NCBI GenBank assembly: GCA_905197385.1
Contig: CAJJYO010000031.1
Coordinates: 1 to 11,179 of the forward strand
Origin: an uncultured Collinsella sp.
GTDB lineage: Bacteria > Actinomycetota > Coriobacteriia > Coriobacteriales > Coriobacteriaceae
Length of the DNA stretch: 11,179 bases
Direction of reading: 5' to 3'
Shown here: in pieces, positions 1-7,513 of the stretch
How the letters are laid out: each line of letters starts with the position of its first letter
How positions within the stretch are numbered: the first letter of the stretch is position 1
Made by a program: the position numbers and the translations under genes
Notes under the pieces: generated by a model
Told to the model about the DNA's origin: nothing
The model's database searches: none
What the model saw: the letters and a program-made list of their open reading frames with translations, nothing else

Positions 1-93
1 GGGGCTTTGCTGCCACTGGCCGCGCGCCCGTTGAGGTCGCTGCTCGGGAGTGAACGCTTGGCCCTTGCCACCGCAGGAAGGCTTGCAGCCCAT
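1..93 (-). CDS. possible small Cys-containing protein, N-terminal fragment (runs off left edge)
   Basis: On the minus strand an ATG at 93 opens a reading frame that stays open for 31 codons to the window edge, beginning MGCKPSCGGKGQAF. An AGGGAAGG purine run lies just ahead of the ATG, a good ribosome binding site, and most third codon positions are G or C, as in the neighbouring real genes. The visible part has two cysteines three residues apart (C3, C7), followed by a Gln/Arg-rich stretch. It would be divergently transcribed from the M32 carboxypeptidase, sharing the roughly 190-base region 94-283. I do not recognise the protein. Only the start is visible, so it could still be a chance frame; existence is moderately likely and function unknown. 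Confidence 0.4.
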   Translation of the reverse strand, partial: MGCKPSCGGKGQAFTPEQRPQRARGQWQQSP

Positions 94-283
94 GACCTTC
101 CCTCTCTCGCCGGCGACGCGGCGGGCAAAACCCTCTCCGTCAACGCATTGGGCTATAGGATAACACATTTCGCGAGCGCATCGCCGCGTTCCGTTTTGTT
201 CGCGCTGGGTACAAGGCAAGTAGCTGTGCAAACTGGCCGTGCACCCGCCTGCGGCGCTCGGCCTGCGAGATTAAGGATATGGT

Positions 284-1858
284 ATGGGAAAGAAGTACGA
301 TAAGAAGGCCAAGCCCGCAGCGGGCAAGACGCCCAAAGGCATGAAGGTCGATAAGGCCGTCAAAAAATTCCGCAAGCTCGAGGGCAAGCTGTGGACCCGC
401 GAGTACCTGCTCAAGATTGCCGAGTTTGACGGCGCGACCATTGCTCCCGCCAACGGTGCCGCCGCCCGTGCCGACGCCATGGGCACCCTTGCCGGCGAGC
501 ACCATAAGCTCCTGACCAGCGAAAAGTCTGTCGAACTTGTACGTTCGCTGGCACGCGAGACCGTCACCGGCGGAAAGATCGACGACCCGCAGCTGCTTGA
601 CGAGATTCGCGTGCTCGGCCGCGACCAGCGCGAGGCAAGCGTCATCCCCACCGAGGAGGCCGAGGCCTGGACCAGGCTCACCTGCGAGGCCGACGCCGTG
701 TGGCACAAGGCCAAAGCGGCCAACGACTGGGCGAGCTTTGAGCCCTATGTGGACAAAATCGTCAGCCAGCTCAAGCATCAGGCCGAGCTCATGGACCCCA
801 AGCGCGACCCATACGACGTGTGGCTCGACCAGTACGAGCGCGGCCTTTCCACCGAGAGCTTCGATGCGTTTTGCGACGAGGTTAAGGCCACGGTCGTGCC
901 GCTCGTGCACGCCATCGGCGAGCGCGGCCAGCAGCCCGCTGCAGACTTTTTGCACGCCCGCGTGCCCGAGGCCGCCCAGCGCGCCATGAGCTTCGATCTG
1001 ATGAAGCTTGTCGGCCTGGACCTGGACGACACCACGCTTGCCTTTACCGAGCATCCGTTTAGCGAGGGCTTCTCGGTGGGCGACGCGCGCATCGCCACGC
1101 ACATCTACGAGGACGATTGCATCTCCAACGTCTACAGCATCATCCACGAGGCCGGCCACGCCATGTACGAGCTGGGCGTGAACCCCGCCTACGCGCGCAC
1201 GTGCCTGGAGGGCGGCACCTCCATGGGCATCCACGAGAGCCAGAGCCGCTTTTTCGAGAACACCGTGGGCCGCAGCCGCGCCTTTATGGGACCGCTGCTC
1301 GAGGTGCTGCGCCGCCACGCGCCCGAGGTCTACGGCAACGTGGACGAGGACACGCTCTACCGCGCCGTGAACACCGCTCAGCCGTCGCTGATCCGTACCG
1401 AGGCCGACGAGCTCACCTACCCGCTGCATATCATGGTGCGTTACGAGATTGAGCGCATGCTGTTTGCCGGCGAGGCCACGGCCAAGGACATCCCCGCGCT
1501 TTGGAATCGCTTTATGGACGAGTACCTGGGCATTCCCGTTCCCGACGACACACGCGGCTGCCTGCAAGATACGCACTGGAGCGGCGGCTCGTTTGGCTAC
1601 TTCCCCACGTATGCGCTGGGTAGCGCCTACGATGCCATGTTTGTGCCGGCCATGTGCCGCGACGGCGTCGACCTTACCGGCGCCTGCGCGAGCGGCGACC
1701 TGACACCCGTCCGCGCCTGGCTGGGCGAGCACATTTGGCAGTGGGGCCGCGCCAAGGACGCGCCGGAGCTCATCAAGGGCGCGTGCGGCATGGCGTTCGA
1801 TGCCCGCTACTACTGCAGCTACCTGCAGGACAAGTTCACCACGCTCTACGAGCTGTAA
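284..1858 (+). CDS. M32-family metallocarboxypeptidase (carboxypeptidase Taq type)
   Basis: A 524-residue zinc carboxypeptidase that removes C-terminal amino acids from peptides, probably in the cytoplasm because no signal peptide or membrane segment is seen. The M32 signatures appear in order: the zinc motif HEAGH at residues 288-292, HESQSRFFEN at 317-326 (E318 the expected third zinc ligand), DELTYPLHIMVRYEIE near 375-390, and the long conserved stretch from about 423 to 447 containing QDTHWSGG and FGYFPTYALG. Length matches the family (about 500). The start has AAGGA at 273-277 with a 6-base spacer. The first 30 residues are unusually lysine-rich, and the usual early WD-x-x-T motif reads FDGAT here. 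It stands alone, converging on glmM. Catalytic type is certain; physiological role (peptide turnover) is inferred. Confidence 0.96.
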   Translation: MGKKYDKKAKPAAGKTPKGMKVDKAVKKFRKLEGKLWTREYLLKIAEFDGATIAPANGAAARADAMGTLAGEHHKLLTSEKSVELVRSLARETVTGGKIDDPQLLDEIRVLGRDQREASVIPTEEAEAWTRLTCEADAVWHKAKAANDWASFEPYVDKIVSQLKHQAELMDPKRDPYDVWLDQYERGLSTESFDAFCDEVKATVVPLVHAIGERGQQPAADFLHARVPEAAQRAMSFDLMKLVGLDLDDTTLAFTEHPFSEGFSVGDARIATHIYEDDCISNVYSIIHEAGHAMYELGVNPAYARTCLEGGTSMGIHESQSRFFENTVGRSRAFMGPLLEVLRRHAPEVYGNVDEDTLYRAVNTAQPSLIRTEADELTYPLHIMVRYEIERMLFAGEATAKDIPALWNRFMDEYLGIPVPDDTRGCLQDTHWSGGSFGYFPTYALGSAYDAMFVPAMCRDGVDLTGACASGDLTPVRAWLGEHIWQWGRAKDAPELIKGACGMAFDARYYCSYLQDKFTTLYEL

Positions 1859-1880
1859 GGCATAACCGACACGTCAACGC

Positions 1881-1919
1881 AAAGGGGACGCCGCGGAACC
1901 AATCCGCGGCGCCCCCTTT
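1881..1919. terminator. hairpin terminator between converging carboxypeptidase and glmM
   Basis: Arms 1881-1897 and 1903-1919 form a 17-pair stem with one A-C mismatch and a 5-base loop (ACCAA). The outer ends are AAA and TTT, so the stem can act in both directions, although no long U tract follows on either side. It fills the 97-base gap between two convergent stop codons, the expected place for a shared bidirectional terminator. Confidence 0.8.
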
Positions 1920-1955
1920 CCACCTAGTTGTTTAAGAACGTCCCCAATGACTACC

Positions 1956-3287
1956 TTACAGAGCCTCGAGCGCGTTGGCGATGCGCTTCATGGCGGCATC
2001 GGCGGATGCTTGGTCGGGCGCCTCGGCCAGCACGCGGATAACCGACTCGGTTCCGCTCTTGCGCACGAGCACGCGGCCCTCGCCTGCCAGCGCAACCTCG
2101 GCCTCGGCGATGGCGTTCTGCACGCCCATGTTCTCGAGCGCGGCGTCCTTGTCCGCCACGCGCACGGCCACCTGCGCCTGCGGCAGCAGCTTGCACGGAG
2201 CCGTGAGCTGCGAGAGCGTCTCGCGCTCGGCACGAATCACTTCCATCACGCGCAGCGAGGTCATAATGCCGTCGCCCGTGCGCTCGATATCGCCAAAGAT
2301 CGTATGGCCCGTCTGCTCGCCGCCCAGGCTGTAGCCGCCCTCGCGCATCTTGGCATACACGTGACGGTCGCCCACGCCGCTGGTCACGGCGCTCAGACCG
2401 GCAAGCTCCAACGACTTGATCAGGCCAAAGTTGCTGGCAATCGTCGGCACCACGGTACCGCCCGAAAGGCGACCGTGCTTGTTCAGATACACGCCGCACA
2501 CGTACAGGATCTGGTCGCCGTCTACCACGCGACCGCGCTCATCCACGGCCAGGCAGCGGTCGGCATCGCCATCGTAGGCAAAACCCACGTCCAGGCCCTG
2601 CTCCACCACATGGCGCTGCAGACGCTCCATATGCGTGGAGCCGCAGTCGACGTTGATGTTAAAGCCATCGGGCGCGGCATTGATCACGCGCACGTCGGCA
2701 CCGAGCGCGTCAAACCCCGGCTGGCCCCCCGGGGAAGCCGAGCCGTTGGCGCAGTCGATACCGATCTTGACGCCCTGCAGCGAAAAGTTCGCACTTGCAA
2801 TGAGCGAAGCAATGTAGCGGTTGCGGCCCTGCATGTAGTCCACCGTGGCACCGATGTGGTTGCCCGTGGCCAACGGAACTTCGCTCTTGCCATCGATGTA
2901 GTCCTCGATGAGCTCCAGTACGTCCTCGTCCATCTTAAAACCGTCGCTATTGACGAGCTTAATGCCGTTATCGCAAAACGGGTTGTGGCTCGCGCTGATC
3001 ATGATGCCGCAATCGAAGCAGCCCTCCACGGTCTGATGCGCCACGCCCGGCGTCGGGATCACGTGCAGCATATAGGCGTCCGCACCGCTCGCGACCAGAC
3101 CGCTCACCAGCGCCGCCTCGAACATATAACTCGAGCGACGTGTGTCCTTGCCCACGATAACGCGCGCCTTGCGCTCGCGGTTGGCGCCGTAATACCAGCC
3201 CACAAAACGGCCAATCTTATAAGCGTGCTCTACCGTCAGCCCAACGTTGGCCTCGCCGCGAAAGCCGTCGGTGCCAAAGTACTTCAT
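1956..3287 (-). CDS. glmM: phosphoglucosamine mutase GlmM
   Basis: A 443-residue cytoplasmic enzyme converting glucosamine-6-phosphate to glucosamine-1-phosphate, the step before GlmU on the way to UDP-GlcNAc, peptidoglycan and wall glycans. Alpha-D-phosphohexomutase landmarks are all present: KYFGTDGFRG at 2-11, the phosphoserine loop SASHNP with catalytic Ser100, the Mg-binding DGDADR at 239-244, the sugar-binding GGEQTGH at 322-328, and the phosphate-binding RKSGTES at 409-415. The opening motif and length favour GlmM over phosphomannomutase or phosphoglucomutase. The start has AAGGAG at 3293-3298, 5 bases upstream. GlmM is normally activated by phosphorylation of the active serine. Odd point: residues 186-191 read PGGQPG from a very GC-rich patch where relatives have a helix. 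It follows the DUF4012 gene in the same direction, separated by a hairpin. Confidence 0.97.
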   Translation of the reverse strand: MKYFGTDGFRGEANVGLTVEHAYKIGRFVGWYYGANRERKARVIVGKDTRRSSYMFEAALVSGLVASGADAYMLHVIPTPGVAHQTVEGCFDCGIMISASHNPFCDNGIKLVNSDGFKMDEDVLELIEDYIDGKSEVPLATGNHIGATVDYMQGRNRYIASLIASANFSLQGVKIGIDCANGSASPGGQPGFDALGADVRVINAAPDGFNINVDCGSTHMERLQRHVVEQGLDVGFAYDGDADRCLAVDERGRVVDGDQILYVCGVYLNKHGRLSGGTVVPTIASNFGLIKSLELAGLSAVTSGVGDRHVYAKMREGGYSLGGEQTGHTIFGDIERTGDGIMTSLRVMEVIRAERETLSQLTAPCKLLPQAQVAVRVADKDAALENMGVQNAIAEAEVALAGEGRVLVRKSGTESVIRVLAEAPDQASADAAMKRIANALEAL

Positions 3288-3300
3288 GCGCTCTCCTTAC

Positions 3301-3333
3301 AAAATAGGGGCGAACAGATTGCCTGTCCGCCCC
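3301..3333 (-). terminator. terminator-like hairpin directly ahead of glmM
   Basis: Read on the minus strand, an 11-pair stem (3333-3323 with 3317-3307, one mismatch) and a 5-base loop are followed by TATTTT at 3306-3301, a short U-rich tail. It can end transcription of the DUF4012 gene. Its tail stops only two bases before the glmM Shine-Dalgarno region, leaving no room for a promoter between the two. It may therefore be leaky, or act as a leader element for glmM. Confidence 0.65.
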
Positions 3334-3346
3334 AAAATGGTACTCG

Positions 3347-3352
3347 ATTATC
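3347..3352 (-). promoter_or_regulatory. glmM: possible -10 box for glmM
   Basis: The minus strand reads GATAAT here, 5 of 6 matches to the -10 consensus. A start about 7 bases downstream would place the 3301-3333 hairpin in the glmM 5' leader. No convincing -35 box lies 16-18 bases upstream, where the sequence runs into the end of the DUF4012 gene. A weak call. Confidence 0.25.
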
Positions 3353-3370
3353 TGCGCTACCAGAAAAACC

Positions 3371-5683
3371 CTACGCCGACGCGCTGTCGCGAGCCGCCTG
3401 GCATGTAGGAGTCTGACGCAGCGTAAGCGGCTTGTCCCCCGCCTCGGCCGACGTGGTCAGCGTATACGTGATCGTCGTCGTCTCGCCAGCATGCAGGTCA
3501 ACGGTGCCCGAATAGAAGGGGATTCCATGCCACGTAGCGGCGCCGAGACCAAACTGGGTGCCCTCGACGGTCAGATCAGTAATGTTGCCGCCCGTCGGGG
3601 CAAACAGTGAGACATTCAGACGCTCGTCGTCACGCGCGGCATCGGGTGCGCTCGCCGCAACGTAGTCGGGCAGCTTGCCAGCCTCCTCCTGCGTCATGAT
3701 GTTCGTCAGGGTAACGGTGATGCGATAGGAGCACGTGCCGTCACCGTTCTTGATGCCCTGGCCAATCTGCGTATCAGCGTTCAGGTACCAGTCGAGCTTG
3801 GAGAAGCTCAGGTTGTTAAAGTAAACGCCGGCAACAGGATCGGCACTCGGGTCATCCGGATTGGGCAGCGAAGCGTCAATGCCCGTCTCTTTGATGGCAT
3901 TCTGCTCATCATCGTTTCTCATCCACGCGATCAGGCGGCCCTCTTCGGCACCGCGCTCAACGGCGCTGACAAGCTTCGTAACATCGACATCGCCGATACC
4001 GCCAAGGATCTTGTCGAAGGCAGCGCTGGCGACGGATGCAAAGATGCCGTCCGACTCCTCGACCGGATAGTTCCAGTACACATCGTGCATGAGGACCTTT
4101 GCGGCGTTGGTGCCGTCGACAACCGTTCCGTCGGGCAGCGAGACATTACCGACCAGGCCCAGCAGATACTGCAGGAACACCGGGTCGATACCGATGACGC
4201 CATCAACGTCCTGTCCATACTGGGACTTCCACAGCGCGGCGACACGCTGCGAGTTGCGGGGCCAATCAGGCGAATAGGTATTGCCCGAGTTGTACAGGTT
4301 ACTGTGGTTGCCGAACAGCGCCTCATCCTCTTCGTCGACGCTCTCGACTGCCTCATCCTCGCTGAGTCCAATGCGGGGAACAAACTCGCCAATCGACATC
4401 TGGCCGTCGGTGACCGAAATCAGACCCTGCGAACCGCCAAAGCCGCCGCAGGCACGAATCTCGACGTTGTTCATGGCGTACATAAGGTAGTTGCGCGTCT
4501 GGCCGTTGGCGCCGAGCATCTGGGGAAGGACGGGGGCAACCTTCTCCGCCGCGTCAACCGCGCCGTTGAGGGTGGCAAAGCCGTCCTTGGCCTTATCGAC
4601 CAGCTCGGTCACCTGGGAAATATGAGTATCGCCAATGCCCTGGACCTTCTCGTTGGCGCTCTTGAACACCTTCGAGCTGCTGGAAAGCGAATCGGCGACC
4701 GCCTGCAGCGCGGACACGTTAATCATGCCGTCCTGGAACAGCTTGCCGGGCGTAGCCTGCGAAAGGTTATCGGCCATGGGAACCAGCGCATCGCTCGAGA
4801 CATCGGACAGGGCGTCAATCATGGTGCGGGCCGCATTGATATCGCTGCCATACACCGGGATAAACGAAGCCGCCGCCCACAGCGGGCTCGAGGTCTCCGC
4901 CTTCATGCTGTTGCAGAGCTCATCGATCTTCTTCGCGTCGTCAGGCAGCGTCGAAAAATCGCCCGACGTGACCTTGTCCTTAAGGCCACCGACGATCTCG
5001 ACAGCCTCCTTCGCTTCGCTCTTTACGGTCTTTGCCGAGTTAAGCAGCATAAAGCCGCTTGCGCCAAGCGCAACGAGAAGCACCGCGACTACAGCGGCAA
5101 TAATGGCGCCGGTGTGACGCTTTTTGTGCTCGCCCTTGCGATGGCGATGACGGACCAGACCGTCAGAGGTCGAACTCGACGAAGCGTCGCTACCGTAGTT
5201 CAAGCCAAAATCGTAATAATCTTCCTTGGAACCCGAGCCCGCAAACTCGGCACCGCTATCATCCAGGCGGGCGAACGTACCAGTCTCGGAGGCGCCGGTG
5301 TAGATCGTGCCAAGGTTACCCGTAAGCCCCGCGCCACCGGCAGAGGGAGTATTGTTGTCGGCCTTGCCGGCATTAACGTTGCCGGCGGCATTCGCGGCGT
5401 TGGCAGCACCTGCGTTGTTCGCAGGTACCGAAGGAGCCCCGCTCGGCTGCGACGTGGAGGTTGCACCGCCCGCAAAGACATTCCCTTTTGCACGGCCGGT
5501 CTTTTTTGCCTTTTGAGACTGCTCGTACAGAGCGGTAAACATCGCCGTCTCGCCCGGGGACACGCGCTTACCGGAACCGCCCTGTCCAGCGCCGCCCGGC
5601 ATGCCGGCCTTACCAGCCCCGTTCGGACGCGGCGGAACTGCAGGACGGCCGCTATCGCTGCCCTTAAAGTGATTACCAGCCAT
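3371..5683 (-). CDS. DUF4012 family single-pass membrane protein
   Basis: A 770-residue protein of unknown biochemical function. Residues 1-175 are a cytoplasmic low-complexity tail rich in Gly, Ala, Asn, Pro and Ser. A basic stretch (RHRHRKGEHKKRH, 178-190) then precedes one transmembrane helix at about 192-215, giving an N-in, C-out topology. Residues 216-390 look helical and include the LWAAASFIPVYG segment typical of DUF4012 proteins. The DUF4012 core has RNYLMYAMNNVEIRACGGFGG at 397 onward and DVDGVIGIDPVFLQYLLG at 492-509, then LPDG. The C-terminal part (650-750) looks like a beta-rich extracellular domain. The start at 5683 is set by GAGGA at 5691-5695 with a 7-base spacer; a frame start nine codons further upstream lacks this. 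Family members occur in actinobacteria and near polysaccharide loci. A wall or glycan role beside glmM is inference. Confidence 0.88.
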   Translation of the reverse strand: MAGNHFKGSDSGRPAVPPRPNGAGKAGMPGGAGQGGSGKRVSPGETAMFTALYEQSQKAKKTGRAKGNVFAGGATSTSQPSGAPSVPANNAGAANAANAAGNVNAGKADNNTPSAGGAGLTGNLGTIYTGASETGTFARLDDSGAEFAGSGSKEDYYDFGLNYGSDASSSSTSDGLVRHRHRKGEHKKRHTGAIIAAVVAVLLVALGASGFMLLNSAKTVKSEAKEAVEIVGGLKDKVTSGDFSTLPDDAKKIDELCNSMKAETSSPLWAAASFIPVYGSDINAARTMIDALSDVSSDALVPMADNLSQATPGKLFQDGMINVSALQAVADSLSSSSKVFKSANEKVQGIGDTHISQVTELVDKAKDGFATLNGAVDAAEKVAPVLPQMLGANGQTRNYLMYAMNNVEIRACGGFGGSQGLISVTDGQMSIGEFVPRIGLSEDEAVESVDEEDEALFGNHSNLYNSGNTYSPDWPRNSQRVAALWKSQYGQDVDGVIGIDPVFLQYLLGLVGNVSLPDGTVVDGTNAAKVLMHDVYWNYPVEESDGIFASVASAAFDKILGGIGDVDVTKLVSAVERGAEEGRLIAWMRNDDEQNAIKETGIDASLPNPDDPSADPVAGVYFNNLSFSKLDWYLNADTQIGQGIKNGDGTCSYRITVTLTNIMTQEEAGKLPDYVAASAPDAARDDERLNVSLFAPTGGNITDLTVEGTQFGLGAATWHGIPFYSGTVDLHAGETTTITYTLTTSAEAGDKPLTLRQTPTCQAARDSASA

Positions 5684-5719
5684 AAAGAAATCCTCGCAAT
5701 TGAGTCGCAATGAAAAAGT

Positions 5720-5741
5720 CCATAACGTTACTAGTTTATGG
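5720..5741. repeat. inverted repeat upstream of the DUF4012 gene
   Basis: CCATAA at 5720-5725 is matched by TTATGG at 5736-5741 around a 10-base centre that contains the palindrome ACTAGT. It lies about 40-60 bases ahead of the DUF4012 start codon, where a promoter or operator is expected. On the minus strand it is followed by ACTTTTT, so a weak terminator for the upstream transporter gene is an alternative. The 5684-5832 gap otherwise shows no gene and no strong promoter. Confidence 0.3.
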
Positions 5742-5832
5742 CATTTTGAGCATCGACAGCTAAACTCCAGACACGGACATCAATTGGCGAAAATGCGGCA
5801 CAACACCTTTTCTGTCTTGGCGGCGGCGTCAA

Positions 5833-6855
5833 CTACACCGTGAGGAACATCATCACGATGATCATGGCAAAGCCGATAAGGTCGGTCGGCAAAAACACCG
5901 TGCCCAGCATAACGGCGCTGGTGATGGTCGCCGAAACCGGCTCCACAGTTCCGATGAGGCTCGCGCGCACCGAGCCGATGTCCTTAACGCCCTGCATATA
6001 AAGCATGTAAGCAAAAAACGAGCCGATAACCACGAACACCGCGAGCGCCTCGATGCCGGCGGCATCGAGCGCCGGCATATGCGCCCAGGGCTGCACGAAG
6101 ACACATGAGACCACGCCCGCCGTGAGCATTGCCGAGCCCGTGACGATGGGGCTACCGTATTCGGGCAGGATCTTGGCGGGAATCACCGCCATACACGCGG
6201 CGCTGACCGCACACATAAGACCTGCTGCCAGGCCAAGCGGCGAGATATTCAGGCTGGTGGGGTCGCCGCCGGTGGCGATTAAAAAGGTTCCACCCAGAGC
6301 CAGGCCAATGCCGATGACTTCGCGAGTACGCGGCATGCGGCGATCGGTCACGCAGGCGTAGCCCATGATGATAACGAGTTGCAGGCACTGGAGCACCGTC
6401 GCGGTTCCGGCGTTCGTCAGGCGCACGGCCGAAAGATAGCAAAACTGGTTGAACAGCAGGCCAAAGGCGGTAAAGAGCAGCAGCTGCTTGCGATCGGCGG
6501 GTGTGGTCCAGAGCTTAATCAGGCGCTCGCGGTCGCGCGTAACAACCACGGCCATAAAGAGTAGACCGGCGAGAATCTGACGCACGCTCATAAGCCACAA
6601 GGTGTCGACGTGGTAGATATCGAACAGAAAGCTCGCGCTGGTGCCCGAGAAGCCCCAAAACGAACCGCCCACCAGCGTAGCCAAGACGCCCGTGATCATC
6701 TTGCGCGACGACGCATCGTTAAGGCGCTCGCGCCAGGCGCGACGGGTGTTGCGGCTGAGCTCGTCGGTGCCCTCGGGCACATCAATGTTCGATATATCGG
6801 TCATCGGCACCGAAGCCCCTGTGCCTTCGACCTGCTCGACACACTCTTTGCTCAT
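5833..6855 (-). CDS. EamA/DMT-superfamily transporter, about ten membrane helices
   Basis: A 340-residue inner-membrane carrier of the drug/metabolite transporter superfamily; substrate unknown. After a 50-residue charged cytoplasmic tail come two EamA repeats, at about 54-195 and 206-338, each with about five hydrophobic helices. Family features include VGGSFWGFSGTSASFLF (62-78), the repeat-end segment LTNAGTATVLQCLQLVIIMG (146-165), and the second-repeat counterpart VRASLIGTVEPVSATITS (296-313) with the typical EP. The start at 6855 is chosen because GGGGGAG lies at 6860-6866, 4 bases ahead. The frame remains open 46 codons further upstream, but that extension lacks membrane or domain character. 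An ATG at codon 18 is a further option. Relatives export amino acids, nucleotides or metabolites. Confidence 0.9.
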   Translation of the reverse strand: MSKECVEQVEGTGASVPMTDISNIDVPEGTDELSRNTRRAWRERLNDASSRKMITGVLATLVGGSFWGFSGTSASFLFDIYHVDTLWLMSVRQILAGLLFMAVVVTRDRERLIKLWTTPADRKQLLLFTAFGLLFNQFCYLSAVRLTNAGTATVLQCLQLVIIMGYACVTDRRMPRTREVIGIGLALGGTFLIATGGDPTSLNISPLGLAAGLMCAVSAACMAVIPAKILPEYGSPIVTGSAMLTAGVVSCVFVQPWAHMPALDAAGIEALAVFVVIGSFFAYMLYMQGVKDIGSVRASLIGTVEPVSATITSAVMLGTVFLPTDLIGFAMIIVMMFLTV

Positions 6856-6924
6856 TCCACTCCCCCGAAACAGCTTGGAAACAATTCGGCTTACCTTACC
6901 ACGGCGAAGGCACCAGCTGGAGGC

Positions 6925-6947
6925 TTGTCCGCTTATCGGTAGGACAA
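6925..6947. repeat. inverted repeat upstream of the DMT transporter (possible operator)
   Basis: TTGTCC at 6925-6930 and GGACAA at 6942-6947 are perfect inverted copies around an 11-base centre. They sit 70-92 bases ahead of the transporter start codon, a plausible repressor site. Six-base arms can arise by chance. The rest of 6856-7086 shows no gene I can support. Confidence 0.25.
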
Positions 6948-7086
6948 TTCCGCAGGCGTCTTTCCATAGCTCGATACCGCAATGGCCTTGCATTATGCGA
7001 CAGCCAAATCGCGGCAGCAGGCACTTTTGAGATGGCTATGACAAAGCCCCCGAATTCCACAATGTAAGCGATTTTTAAAAATGTTC

Positions 7087-7115
7087 TTGCCACCGAGTTC
7101 AGGCTCCGTTATATT
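7087..7115 (+). promoter_or_regulatory. sigma70-type promoter of tRNA-Val
   Basis: The -35 box TTGCCA (7087-7092) and the -10 box TATATT (7110-7115) each match consensus at five of six positions, with the ideal 17-base spacer. Transcription would begin near 7122, about 23 bases before the mature tRNA. This is the clearest promoter in the window. Confidence 0.85.
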
Positions 7116-7144
7116 ATCCCTTGCGCGCTTGCGCACCCTTGATC

Positions 7145-7219
7145 GGGCGTTTAGCTCAGGGGGAGAGCGCTTCCCTGACACGGAAGAGGTCAGAAGTTCA
7201 AATCTTCTAACGCCCACCA
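7145..7219 (+). tRNA. tRNA-Val, anticodon GAC
   Basis: A full cloverleaf can be drawn. The acceptor GGGCGTT (7145-7151) pairs with AACGCCC (7209-7215). The D stem is GCTC/GAGC. The anticodon stem CTTCC/GGAAG holds loop CTGACAC with anticodon GAC at 7177-7179. The T stem AGAAG/CTTCT holds loop TTCAAAT. A discriminator A and an encoded CCA (7217-7219) end the gene. GAC reads the valine codons GUC and GUU. It forms its own transcription unit, with promoter and terminator on either side. Confidence 0.97.
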
Positions 7220-7227
7220 AATGTTCG

Positions 7228-7264
7228 CAGCTCAGTGGCTATGTCCTCTGGGCTGTTTTGTTTT
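7228..7264 (+). terminator. Rho-independent terminator after tRNA-Val
   Basis: CAGCTCAG (7228-7235) pairs with CTGGGCTG (7248-7255) through one G-U pair. The 12-base loop can close further by GG/CC. TTTTGTTTT follows at 7256-7264. The hairpin starts 8 bases after the tRNA CCA end, so transcription stops before the DUF5710 gene. Confidence 0.88.
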
Positions 7265-7399
7265 ATGTCGCCAAATCAGCTGGCGGCTCCAACCGCCCAA
7301 ACAACCACCCTGCCCATACACAAAACCGCGTCAGCGACCCAAGTGCCTATCCCGGCTGACTCCGCAGTCAATCAAAACCGCCCCAATAGTCACCGAGGC

Positions 7400-7417
7400 C
7401 GAGACCAACACGTCTCG
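7400..7417. repeat. small perfect hairpin in the DUF5710 upstream region
   Basis: CGAGAC (7400-7405) and GTCTCG (7412-7417) are perfect inverted copies around CAACAC, about 97 bases before the DUF5710 start codon. It may be a leader hairpin or operator. The gap 7265-7513 otherwise shows no gene, and only a weak TATCCT -10 candidate near 7470. Confidence 0.25.
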
Positions 7418-7513
7418 AACCCATCCGCACCGCAGCTTCTCGGCAAAACGCCGCGATGTCTGCGCCCTGCGGTATCCTTGAGCCACTTGCACCTGCAGCA
7501 CCAAGGAGCCGCC

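Noticed and set aside
7..303. 98-codon plus-strand frame overlapping the carboxypeptidase start
   Set aside because: No recognisable protein character, no good ribosome binding site, and it overlaps the real start region in another frame.
140..1732. 530-codon open frame antisense to the M32 carboxypeptidase
   Set aside because: It mirrors the strong codon bias of the sense gene, has no domain character (Val/Ala/Gly/His-rich text), and the sense frame carries the full M32 motif set.
1947..3416. 489-codon open frame antisense to glmM
   Set aside because: GC-rich shadow of glmM; His/Ala/Arg-rich translation without motifs, while the opposite strand encodes all phosphohexomutase signatures.
4085..5713. 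542-codon open frame antisense to the DUF4012 gene
   Set aside because: Shadow frame; translation lacks domains and ends in Arg-rich noise. The sense strand shows a ribosome binding site, membrane helix and DUF4012 motifs.
6896..7220. Minus-strand frames across the tRNA and its promoter
   Set aside because: They run through a certain tRNA gene and a strong plus-strand promoter, and their translations lack protein character.
7235..7513. Upstream extension of the DUF5710 gene
   Set aside because: It would begin inside the tRNA terminator and adds low-complexity residues. The ATG at 7514 has AAGGAG at ideal spacing just before the DUF5710 domain.
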